Part shown: in pieces, positions 17,723-25,637 of the stretch
Numbering within the stretch: the first letter of the stretch is position 1
Layout of the letters: the number at the start of each line of letters is the position of its first letter
Source: Bacteroidota bacterium
Lineage (GTDB): Bacteria; Bacteroidota; Bacteroidia; Cytophagales; Cyclobacteriaceae
DNA: 64,000 nucleotides
NCBI GenBank assembly: GCA_016191555.1
Contig: JACPVX010000068.1
Span: 1 to 64,000 of the forward strand
Reading direction: 5' to 3'
Notes under the pieces: generated by a model
Databases searched by the model: none
What the model saw: only the letters and a program-made list of their open reading frames with translations
Told to the model about the DNA's origin: nothing
Program-made: the position numbers and the translations under genes

Positions 17723-18622
17723 ATGAAAAAAGTCTTTCCCTTCTATTCCATAGGCCATTTTATCAATCAACCCAACAACCCGACTGAGTTTGAGGTGATG
17801 CGCTTTGATGAAATTGAAGAGCCTGAAGTAGATGATGTACACAAACACACATTCTATGAAATCATCTGGATTGAAAAGGGAAAAAGCAAACAGGTGATCG
17901 ATTCTACAGAATATGAAATTAAACCAGGCTCTTTGTTTTTTATTTCACCGGGCCAGTTGCACGAGTTTGAAGAGTGGAAACCAATTCTCGGGGGAAGTAT
18001 TTTGTTCACGGAAGATTTTTTGTTACTACATCATCAAGATAAAGACCGATTATTCGAACTGAGTTTTTTAGATAACTTTTATAGTTACCCGGTACTGCAG
18101 CCCGATAAAAAGGCATTTGACGAAATCAAACAAACCATTCGTCAACTGGAAGCAGAAAAAAAGAGGAAGGATTACCAACCGGCCATGGCACAAGCGCTTT
18201 TGCAGGTTTTGCTTTTACAGATCCAACGCTCGGTAGATGCCCAAACAAAGGTGACGATTTCTAAAAAGTACATCGTGCTTTTCAAAAAGTTCAAAAAACT
18301 TATTGATCTCAACTTCTCCAAGAACCTTTCCGTGAGCGATTATGCTTCCATGTTGGCAATCACGTCTCATCATCTCAATTTTGTGGTAAAAGAAGTAACC
18401 GGAAAGACCACCACCGAAGTAATTCGGGCGCGACTAGTGTTAGAAGCCAAGCGACTTATTTCATTTACCGATTATTCCATTTCTGAAATTGCGGCTGAGC
18501 TGGGCTATTTTGACTCATCCTACTTCGCCAAGATATTCAAAGCAGAAACAGCACAGACGCCCCTCGAATTTAAATCCAAGATCTCCGAATCCTACCGAAG
18601 AAGATCGGTTTCGTCCACATAA
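17723..18622 (+). CDS. AraC family transcriptional regulator
   Basis: 299 aa. The N-terminal cupin-like sensor includes HTFYEIIWIEKGKSKQVID and LFFISPGQLHEFEEW. The C-terminal double helix-turn-helix covers about 200-295, with SVSDYASMLAITSHHLNFVV and SISEIAAELGYFDSSYFAKI, followed by the usual TPLEFK end. It lies 52 bases upstream of a yceI gene and an SDR gene on the same strand; regulation of those two is an inference. Confidence 0.93.
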   Translation: MKKVFPFYSIGHFINQPNNPTEFEVMRFDEIEEPEVDDVHKHTFYEIIWIEKGKSKQVIDSTEYEIKPGSLFFISPGQLHEFEEWKPILGGSILFTEDFLLLHHQDKDRLFELSFLDNFYSYPVLQPDKKAFDEIKQTIRQLEAEKKRKDYQPAMAQALLQVLLLQIQRSVDAQTKVTISKKYIVLFKKFKKLIDLNFSKNLSVSDYASMLAITSHHLNFVVKEVTGKTTTEVIRARLVLEAKRLISFTDYSISEIAAELGYFDSSYFAKIFKAETAQTPLEFKSKISESYRRRSVSST

Positions 18623-18644
18623 GCGGAGGTGTCCGAGTAGCACC

Positions 18645-18675
18645 TTTGTATTGTAAATCAAACAAACAATACAAA
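18645..18675 (+). promoter_or_regulatory. Perfect 10-bp inverted repeat ending at the yceI start codon
   Basis: TTTGTATTGT (18645-18654) and ACAATACAAA (18666-18675) are exact reverse complements separated by 11 bases. The last A is the first base of the yceI ATG. It could be an operator, for example for the adjacent AraC protein, or an RNA hairpin covering the start. No T-run follows, so it is not a terminator. Confidence 0.65.
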
Positions 18676-19256
18676 TGAAAACACTTATTATCTCGACACT
18701 CGTTTTGCTATCTACATTAGCTAACGCACAAACCACGCAATGGGGCTATGACGATACCCATGCGAAAGTGGGCTTTTCGATTTCACACTTCGGCATTTCA
18801 GAAACGGAAGGAAAATTCACCAAATTCAGCGGAACAGTTCTTTCCGATAAACTGGATTTTTCAGATGCGAAAATTGAAATTACCATTGACGTCAACAGCA
18901 TTAATACAGAAGCACCGCAGCGCGATGCTCACTTGAAATCGGCAGACTTTTTTGATGTTGCCAAATTTCCATCGATCGTATTCAAAAGTAAAAAGCTGAC
19001 AGCTACCGGAAAGAACAAATACAAATTGATTGGAGACATCACCATGCATGGCGTAACTAAAGAGATTACACTGGATGTAATCTACAAAGGCACGGTGGTA
19101 GATCCCTATAAAAATACCAAAGCCGGATTTAAACTAAGCGGCACACTCAATCGCAATGACTTTGGTTTAAGTTGGAATGGAAAACTTGCATCCGGAGAAA
19201 TTTTGGTAGGCAACGAAGTCGAGTTATTGATCAACATCGAATTGATTAAAAAGTAG
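18675..19256 (+). CDS. Exported YceI family protein
   Basis: 193 aa. A signal peptide (KTLIISTLVLLSTLANAQ) is followed by a full YceI domain: WGYDDTHAKVGFSISHFGIS, INTEAPQRDAHLKSADFFDV, FPSIVFKSKKL, ITMHGVTKEITLDV and FKLSGTLNRNDFGLSW. This is the most canonical of the three YceI proteins here and resembles isoprenoid-binding YceI. It is preceded by an AraC regulator and a perfect inverted repeat, and followed 5 bases later by an SDR gene, so the two are probably co-transcribed. Confidence 0.95.
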   Translation: MKTLIISTLVLLSTLANAQTTQWGYDDTHAKVGFSISHFGISETEGKFTKFSGTVLSDKLDFSDAKIEITIDVNSINTEAPQRDAHLKSADFFDVAKFPSIVFKSKKLTATGKNKYKLIGDITMHGVTKEITLDVIYKGTVVDPYKNTKAGFKLSGTLNRNDFGLSWNGKLASGEILVGNEVELLINIELIKK

Positions 19257-19261
19257 TTTCT

Positions 19262-20086
19262 ATGAAAACTTGGTTGATTACCGGAATTTCAAGCGGCCTC
19301 GGTCAGGCACTGGCAAAAGCAGTGAACGATGCCGGAGATTTTGTCATCGGAACATTCCGGCAACAAAGTCAGGTGGATGAATTTAATCGCGCGCAAGCGG
19401 GCAAAGCATTAGGCGTGAAAATGGATGTAACCAATCGCGAAGAAGTATTGAGCGTAATTGAAATGGTGAAAACCAATGTCGGAAAGCTGGATGTGGTGGT
19501 GAACAATGCGGGGTTTGGATTTGCAGGGGCAATCGAGGAGGCTTCTGTAGAAGAAGTGCGAGCGGTAATGGAAGCAAATTTTTTTGGTGCCTTGCATGTC
19601 ACGCAAAGTGTATTACCTATTCTGCGAAAGCAACGCGATGGACATATCATTCAGATATCTTCTCATGGAGGTTTTAAGGCAACAGCCGGATTTGGCATTT
19701 ACAATGCAAGCAAATTTGCGTTGGAGGGAATGAGCGAGGCATTGGCCGGTGAGTTGCTTCCATTGGGTATTCGCCTTACCATCGTTGAGCCAGGTCCCTT
19801 TCGTACTTCCTTTGCGGGATCTGGATTTCGCTTGGCGGAAGAACGAATAGATGATTACCAATTTACGGCTGGATTGTTTCGTGAAAGAATAAAATCAGTT
19901 GACGGCAAACAAGAAGGCGATCCAAACAAAGCCGCACTTGCCATTATAAGTCTAGTCCATCATTCCAATCCTCCTTTGCGATTGCCGTTAGGAAAAGCAG
20001 CTTTAGCAACGATTTCATCGAAACTAAGTCACGTACAGCAAGATATTGACAATTGGAGTAATGTCGCACAAGGCGCAGTTTATTAA
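19262..20086 (+). CDS. Short-chain dehydrogenase/reductase (classical SDR)
   Basis: 274 aa. The Rossmann cofactor motif is TGISSGLG (8-15), then VVVNNAGFG, the active-site Ser in QISSHGG and the YxxxK pair in YNASKFALEG. FVIGTFRQ follows the second strand, and the Arg there would favour NADPH. Substrate unknown. It probably shares a transcript with the yceI gene and ends at the terminator at 20092. Confidence 0.92.
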   Translation: MKTWLITGISSGLGQALAKAVNDAGDFVIGTFRQQSQVDEFNRAQAGKALGVKMDVTNREEVLSVIEMVKTNVGKLDVVVNNAGFGFAGAIEEASVEEVRAVMEANFFGALHVTQSVLPILRKQRDGHIIQISSHGGFKATAGFGIYNASKFALEGMSEALAGELLPLGIRLTIVEPGPFRTSFAGSGFRLAEERIDDYQFTAGLFRERIKSVDGKQEGDPNKAALAIISLVHHSNPPLRLPLGKAALATISSKLSHVQQDIDNWSNVAQGAVY

Positions 20087-20091
20087 AAAGC

Positions 20092-20127
20092 AGTTCAGGA
20101 TGTTTCAATGATATTCTGAACTCTTTT
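20092..20127 (+). terminator. Terminator after the SDR gene
   Basis: AGTTCAG (20092-20098) pairs with CTGAACT (20116-20122) across 17 bases that can themselves partly pair, and CTTTT follows. It lies 6 bases after the SDR stop. Confidence 0.65.
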
Positions 20128-20204
20128 CAAAAACACGAGTAGGAACTTGTTTCGTTTCTGTTAAGGAGTCACCCAATTGCAGTACAATTATATAATGGCT
20201 GGTG

Positions 20205-20660
20205 CTAAATTTTTGCAGAATTGTTCACTAATTTTTTTCCAAGCACATAACTCATGACGAAATATTTCCACGGCATAAATGCAGCCGGCAGCAGTACCCA
20301 AATAAATACATTGGCGGTGTATTCTACGGATGAGCCATCTAATGAATCGCTACTCCAAAGTGGATATGCGACAGCTAATAGCCATGTGATTTTATAAATA
20401 ACTTCGAAAACAATAATGGGCAGCATTTTGAGTGGACGGATTACACCGATAAATGAAATGGATGCGTAGCCTGCCCACATGCACCAAGCTGCGGCATCAA
20501 CGGGCTCCCAATAGCCTGTATGTCGAATGATGTGATTCCAGGAATCGTAAGATAGAAAAAGAAACATGAGCCCAAACAGCCCGCGTAGGAGATAGATGTT
20601 AATAGGAGGCACACCTTCATAGTGTACAAAATCACGCTGGAGAATTCGAGGTAGTGTCAT
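20205..20660 (-). CDS. Small integral membrane protein of unknown function
   Basis: 151 aa with about four hydrophobic segments: YLLRGLFGLMFLFLSYD, AAWCMWAGYASISFIGVI, MLPIIVFEVIYKITWLLAVA and VFIWVLLPAAFMPWKYFV. I do not recognise the family. It lies downstream of the DUF4386 gene on the same strand with a 32-base gap, so the two membrane proteins may be co-expressed. Confidence 0.7.
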   Translation of the reverse strand: MTLPRILQRDFVHYEGVPPINIYLLRGLFGLMFLFLSYDSWNHIIRHTGYWEPVDAAAWCMWAGYASISFIGVIRPLKMLPIIVFEVIYKITWLLAVAYPLWSSDSLDGSSVEYTANVFIWVLLPAAFMPWKYFVMSYVLGKKLVNNSAKI

Positions 20661-20692
20661 TGAATGGGTGGGTGATTAGATTGATGGAAAAA

Positions 20693-21421
20693 TTAAACGT
20701 GGCTTGACTCTTGTACTTTACTCCATTGAATCATGTTTACTCCCTTGATCATTAACCAAAGTGCCATTGAAGTTTCCGCAATAAAAATAGGCCCCATCAA
20801 TATCGGGAATGTGTATTCGGTTAAGGATGGTGCGAGTATCAGTGTGAAACTATTAATCAGATAGCCTGCTCCGGCAAGCGCAATCATCACACCTAACGCA
20901 CGTGGAAGATATCCGGATCGGTAAATCAAGTATCCATCAATGAGACACTCTCCGCCAAAGAATAAAAGACCTACACCAAAACCATAGTTGTGTGCTTTGA
21001 TAGATAAATAAGAAAGTGCGGCTATTTGCTCCTTCGTAAATGCTTGCAGGTAAGCGGAGTCTTTAGCAAAGAAAAGCGGCACTACTAAGTTCATTTTGTT
21101 AGCTACTAAAACGGCCGTTTGAATGAGCCCAAAGAAAATGGCAAGCTGGGCCAAATTCTTGTTAACCGGACGAAGCAGATAATAATAAGCCATCAATACA
21201 ACCAAATCCATTAAGTGCATAAGCAAATCGCCCGCTATACCAATACGCCAGATGCCTTGCGATGCAGCTAAATTCGTGTGTGTTGCCATAGCATCGCCTG
21301 AAACGATAATCGGATTTCGAATGAGTAGCTCACCACACGCTCCAGCAATGATAATGATCAGATAAGCGGCACCACCGGCACGTGCATATCGCTGTGCAGA
21401 AGTATGGGATTGTAATGTCAT
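20693..21421 (-). CDS. DUF4386 family integral membrane protein
   Basis: 242 aa from the ATG at 21421; a TTG 10 codons upstream is also open, but the family usually begins with a short charged stretch such as SHTSAQRYARAGGAAYLI. Six or more hydrophobic segments are visible. Typical DUF4386 pieces are LLMHLMDLVVLMAYYYLLRP and YLSIKAHNYGFGVGLLFFGG. Function unknown. Confidence 0.82.
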   Translation of the reverse strand: MTLQSHTSAQRYARAGGAAYLIIIIAGACGELLIRNPIIVSGDAMATHTNLAASQGIWRIGIAGDLLMHLMDLVVLMAYYYLLRPVNKNLAQLAIFFGLIQTAVLVANKMNLVVPLFFAKDSAYLQAFTKEQIAALSYLSIKAHNYGFGVGLLFFGGECLIDGYLIYRSGYLPRALGVMIALAGAGYLINSFTLILAPSLTEYTFPILMGPIFIAETSMALWLMIKGVNMIQWSKVQESSHV

Positions 21422-21563
21422 ATTATTCGTAATTGCAGATAATATACGCAAGACAACCTAAAAGGTTTGATGGGTGTTTTTGTCACATATAAATGATTGA
21501 ATGATTACTGACTAGCAAATAAGAATCAAATCCACGTACCTCGTGGGTTCTATTAGGCCTTGC

Positions 21564-23204
21564 TTATTTCCCCATCAAAAACTGAAAATCTTTTTCGAGC
21601 AGTGGGTTGCTGGGGCGCTTGGCATTCAAGTCGAAAGTTTCGCCATTGCGGTTGAGTAAAATGAAGCGCGGAATGTCTTTGACATGGTACGTTTCTGCCA
21701 GTTTTGAATGGCTGCCGATGCGATAGTTGATAATTCCATCGGTATACAAATTAAATTTTTCCAAGGTTTGTTTCCACTTCACCTCGTCATCGTCCAATGC
21801 AAGGAGAACGAATGTGATTTTGTTTCGATACTGTTTATGTAGCCGCTTGGCCAATTCCATATCTACCAGATATGACTGAAAATTGGTAGACCAGAAAATT
21901 AAATACAAAATGCGGTTGCCCTTGCTATCGTCTTTCAACCAATTGAATTTTTCTTCTCCATTCACACCGCCATCGCGCAAATTCATTTCATATTGATAAT
22001 AGTGATTGAATTGATTGCTGAGCGAAGCGCCACCGCCCAAGTCGCTGATGATGGCATCTTCCAGCGGAGTAGTTTTCAAAATGGTGCTGGTTTTCCAATA
22101 CACCGAGTCGTAAGGAATTTGCAAGAGTTCTTCGCGGCTTGGAATTTTACCGGTAAACTTTTCTACTACATCTTTCTTGACTTCAACAGACATCAACTCG
22201 ATGTGAAAAGAGTGACCTTTGTTTTCATCGGTTTGACTTTCGCCTTCGCGAATGAAGTGATACGGATAATAGCGGTCATCATACTTTCGGTAATAAGCCG
22301 TTGTGCGTGTCGTATTTTCTCCATAGGTGCGAACATCTTCTGTTTTAATGAATGCAAAAGTGTCGGTGGTAATGTAAAGCGTGCCGTGAGCTTGTGGCCG
22401 TTGCAAATAGTTTCCGGCTGTTGTAAGGACAGAATCTCTTTTATGCGTATAGTCGATTTCGTAAACCTCTAGTCCATCGTAATAGGTTACGCCACTGCAA
22501 CTGAAATAATAATTGTCAAAATCAGTATGCAAATTGCTCACTTCACTATAGAATGATAGGTAATCGCTTTTGACTGGGGTTTGATAGCCGATCAGATCAG
22601 CTTGTAGAATATTCGCCACAGAGATGGGCTCATGGCCTTGTGCCATTTCCGTTTTATCCAAACTTCTTCGCAGTTGGGATACACGGATCGCTTCTTTCTC
22701 ACCCGCTACGTGCTGCAAAGATTTATATCCATCGTTTTTCCACACATCCACCGAAGCTTCAATCAACCGACCATAAGCTTTATCATCTTTACAGTAATGG
22801 CGATAAAAGAATTTTTGTAGAAAAGGCTGTGTATTATAATTTTTAGAAATATTGGCAAAGGCTTTGCGCATCACGCGTCTGGCGTTTACGGTTTTATCGA
22901 GAATAACAATGGCTGTTAATTCGGTTACAATTGGTTTTAATTCGATGTGTGTCGTTTCAGAAACAGCATTGATCAGTAATGTCTCATAACCAATGCAGGT
23001 AATTTTTAGAGAGAAAGGCTCAGTGACTGAAATTGAAAACTGACCCTCGATGTTTGAGCTGGTGCCTTTGGACGTTCCAACAATTCCTATGGATGCAAAG
23101 GGCACCGGTTTGCCTGTGTCTTTGTCAAGAATAGTGCCTTCCACCATCTGTTGGCCGAAAGAACATACACTTATTGAGCAGAACAAGAATAACCAACGGA
23201 ACAT
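21564..23204 (-). CDS. Exported protein: carboxypeptidase-like regulatory domain plus cysteine-free thioredoxin-like domain
   Basis: 546 aa from the ATG at 23204, which starts a signal peptide ending CSFGQ. Residues about 20-95 are a CarboxypepD_reg-like domain (VEGTILDKDTGKPVPFASIG, then FSLKITCIGYETLLI). A DUF5686-like middle region follows. The last 120 residues resemble a TlpA/thioredoxin domain (ILYLIFWSTNFQSYLVDMEL, VKDIPRFILLNRNG), but where CxxC should stand the sequence reads NFQS, so it cannot be redox-active in the usual way. Probably a surface or periplasmic protein; role unknown. Confidence 0.78.
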   Translation of the reverse strand: MFRWLFLFCSISVCSFGQQMVEGTILDKDTGKPVPFASIGIVGTSKGTSSNIEGQFSISVTEPFSLKITCIGYETLLINAVSETTHIELKPIVTELTAIVILDKTVNARRVMRKAFANISKNYNTQPFLQKFFYRHYCKDDKAYGRLIEASVDVWKNDGYKSLQHVAGEKEAIRVSQLRRSLDKTEMAQGHEPISVANILQADLIGYQTPVKSDYLSFYSEVSNLHTDFDNYYFSCSGVTYYDGLEVYEIDYTHKRDSVLTTAGNYLQRPQAHGTLYITTDTFAFIKTEDVRTYGENTTRTTAYYRKYDDRYYPYHFIREGESQTDENKGHSFHIELMSVEVKKDVVEKFTGKIPSREELLQIPYDSVYWKTSTILKTTPLEDAIISDLGGGASLSNQFNHYYQYEMNLRDGGVNGEEKFNWLKDDSKGNRILYLIFWSTNFQSYLVDMELAKRLHKQYRNKITFVLLALDDDEVKWKQTLEKFNLYTDGIINYRIGSHSKLAETYHVKDIPRFILLNRNGETFDLNAKRPSNPLLEKDFQFLMGK

Positions 23205-23347
23205 TTGCAGTCGCGACAACCGGTTTAGGTAAAGGTTGAGACTGCAATTAAGAAAATGTTAACAAATTTTCAATTTATTTGACACACTAAGAGTTGGCGC
23301 ACACTATAAATGGTAAGCGGTGATGTTGAAAGGGTCATCTGGTAGTA

Positions 23348-24229
23348 TTAATCTACCTTCCTCCACAAAGGTCGCGTCAGGCAAGTTGGGCCTCCGCCTC
23401 CTTTGTAACTGATTTCATTGCCATCGTATTCCAGCACGGTACAACCCGCTTGTTGGAGTCGCTCTTTCGTAACATCATTTCCCTTCACCATCAGGCAGTG
23501 TCGCGGAGCAATGGCCAACACGTTGCAGCCCATGGATTCAAACTCGGCATCGGGCACTTCAATTAACTGATAGCCGCGAGCAATCAACTCTTCGCGAAAT
23601 ACAATCGGCATGAGCGGAGAATACACCACGGCTAAATTTTTGTCTACCGGACTGAAGATGGACATTAGATGAAAAACATCGGATGGACCTTTGTAGTGTG
23701 GCAGCTGAACTTCCACCACATTTACGCCACAAGGCGCAAGCAAGGCTCGCATTTGGCGAATGCCCTCGGCATTGGTGCGATACGTTCTTCCGATGGCCAA
23801 AGTATTTTGGTCTAACCACGCCACATCGCCACCTTCTACGGTTCCCGGTGATTCTATTTTTCCTAAAACAGGGATGCCGGCTTTTTCATAGACTTTCAAT
23901 GCAGCCGAGGGCTCGTTCATACGCCCGGCTTTTCCCATACGGCAAATGATGATGCCCTTATCGGTGGCAATACTGGCATCGCGACAATACAGGCTATCCA
24001 TCGTTACGGAAGCATCGGCTTCAAAATGATGAATGTCCGGATTGGTAGTGCGCAACAATTTTTCGAAGTGATGGTATTCATTTTGAGCTTCCTGAAAATC
24101 AGGCTCGCTTAAGAAGTTGAGCTCTTGCCATTGCTGGCGAATGGTGGAGGCATCAACAAAAGCATCGGCTGCTTTTTTGATAAACACACTTTGCAGTGTT
24201 CCGTATTCTGATTGACAGGTCTGGTTCAT
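23348..24229 (-). CDS. Arginine deiminase / DDAH superfamily protein
   Basis: 293 aa guanidino-group modifying enzyme. The catalytic Cys283 lies in GGGGPTCLTRPL, His187 in GPSDVFHLMS, and E132-G-G-D135 in the segment GTVEGGDVAWLD; Arg83-Asp84 (YCRDAS) is also typical. This set suits dimethylarginine dimethylaminohydrolase and related hydrolases, and the length is close to DDAH. The exact substrate is unknown. The gene follows an AdiC-like permease after 53 bases on the same strand, which fits uptake or exchange of a guanidino compound. Confidence 0.85.
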   Translation of the reverse strand: MNQTCQSEYGTLQSVFIKKAADAFVDASTIRQQWQELNFLSEPDFQEAQNEYHHFEKLLRTTNPDIHHFEADASVTMDSLYCRDASIATDKGIIICRMGKAGRMNEPSAALKVYEKAGIPVLGKIESPGTVEGGDVAWLDQNTLAIGRTYRTNAEGIRQMRALLAPCGVNVVEVQLPHYKGPSDVFHLMSIFSPVDKNLAVVYSPLMPIVFREELIARGYQLIEVPDAEFESMGCNVLAIAPRHCLMVKGNDVTKERLQQAGCTVLEYDGNEISYKGGGGPTCLTRPLWRKVD

Positions 24230-24282
24230 TTCATTAATGATTTTAATCTTTAATTATTGGATCAATAGCATTAATCAGTAAA

Positions 24283-25587
24283 TCACTCCCGATTTGCTTT
24301 CACCTTGCTCCATCCGTACAACGGCACCCCAATCATTAGCAATAGAAAACCCCAATAAACAGATTCCTGACCAGAACCCGCCAATGCCCAAATGGAGTAA
24401 ACAAATGCAATCATTGCAATGGTCACTTTTATGCTGCTGCTCCATTTCAGATCTTTTGATTTTATCGCGATGATCACATATGATACAGCCGAGAATAAGT
24501 AAGGCACCAACACCGTCATGGTAGAAAGCAGAATAATAAATTGATACGTGTTGGCTAAACTGTGATTAAAATTCATCAGCATGAGAGCCGATACAAATAC
24601 ACTCGATAAGAGAATGCTGACAAATGGCGATCCGAATTTATTCTCTCTCTTGAAGATGGAAGGAAAAAGTTTATCAGTTGCAGCGGCAGCCGGAATTTGT
24701 CCCTGCATCAATATCCATCCATTCAATGCACCAAATGTTGACATTACGGCACCGCCTGCAACCAGATAACGTGCCCAGTCACCCCACATGCTTGCTGCCG
24801 CATCGGCAAATGGAGCTTGCGATGTTTTGAGAACAGAAGGAGGAAGAACTCCCATAATGACAACTGTTCCTAAAATATAAAGCGCAGTGACGGCTAATGT
24901 GCCGTAAAGAGTCGCTCGTGAAATGGTCTTCTCCGGATTTTCAACCTGCCCAGAAGGAATGGTAGCGCACTCCAATCCCAAAAAGGCAAACAGTGTAAGT
25001 GTAGCGGTGGAGGTGATCGCGCTAAGATTGGAAGTGCCGCTACTATTAAACGGCAAATAATTTTCGGCATGAATAAAAAATAAACCACCGATCGTTACTA
25101 GTGCGAGTGGAGCAATTTTTAAAATGGTGGTGATTACTTGAACGATACCCGCATCGCGAATTCCTCTCGTGTTGATCCACGTCAAAAGCCAAATGGCAGA
25201 TAAGCCTATACCAATGGCCAACAACGAATTGTACTCTAATGCAGGAATGAATACGGATAGATAACTAATAAAGGCAACGGCAATCGCAGCGTTCGTACTC
25301 CACACCGAAATCCAATATCCCCAGGCGACAAGAAAAGCGGCAAAGTCACCTAAGCCTTCGCGTGTGTAGGCATAAGGGCCTCCATTCGCCAATGGCATCA
25401 ATTGGCTTAGCCAACTGAATACTAAAGCCAAACAAATAGCACCAAAACCAGAGAGTACCCAGCCAATTAAACTGATGCTGCCATAGGAAGAAAGTGTGGC
25501 CGGCAACATAAACATGGCGGAGGCAATCATGTTGCCCATGACCAGTGAAGTGCTCGTCCAGATGCCGATTTTTTTTGGTTCGCCCAT
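24283..25587 (-). CDS. APC family amino-acid permease, AdiC-like
   Basis: 434 aa with about 12 hydrophobic segments. The first helix carries TSLVMGNMIASAMFMLPATL, the unwound substrate-binding motif region of AdiC/PotE-type antiporters, and LANGGPYAYTREGLGDFAAF follows as in the arginine/agmatine branch. Linkage with the deiminase-like gene suggests arginine, agmatine or a related guanidine as substrate. It is probably the first gene of the two-gene unit. Confidence 0.87.
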   Translation of the reverse strand: MGEPKKIGIWTSTSLVMGNMIASAMFMLPATLSSYGSISLIGWVLSGFGAICLALVFSWLSQLMPLANGGPYAYTREGLGDFAAFLVAWGYWISVWSTNAAIAVAFISYLSVFIPALEYNSLLAIGIGLSAIWLLTWINTRGIRDAGIVQVITTILKIAPLALVTIGGLFFIHAENYLPFNSSGTSNLSAITSTATLTLFAFLGLECATIPSGQVENPEKTISRATLYGTLAVTALYILGTVVIMGVLPPSVLKTSQAPFADAAASMWGDWARYLVAGGAVMSTFGALNGWILMQGQIPAAAATDKLFPSIFKRENKFGSPFVSILLSSVFVSALMLMNFNHSLANTYQFIILLSTMTVLVPYLFSAVSYVIIAIKSKDLKWSSSIKVTIAMIAFVYSIWALAGSGQESVYWGFLLLMIGVPLYGWSKVKANRE

Positions 25588-25637
25588 TGTTCAAGCAACG
25601 AAATAGAATGGGCAATTGCAAATCTATCTTGAGAATC

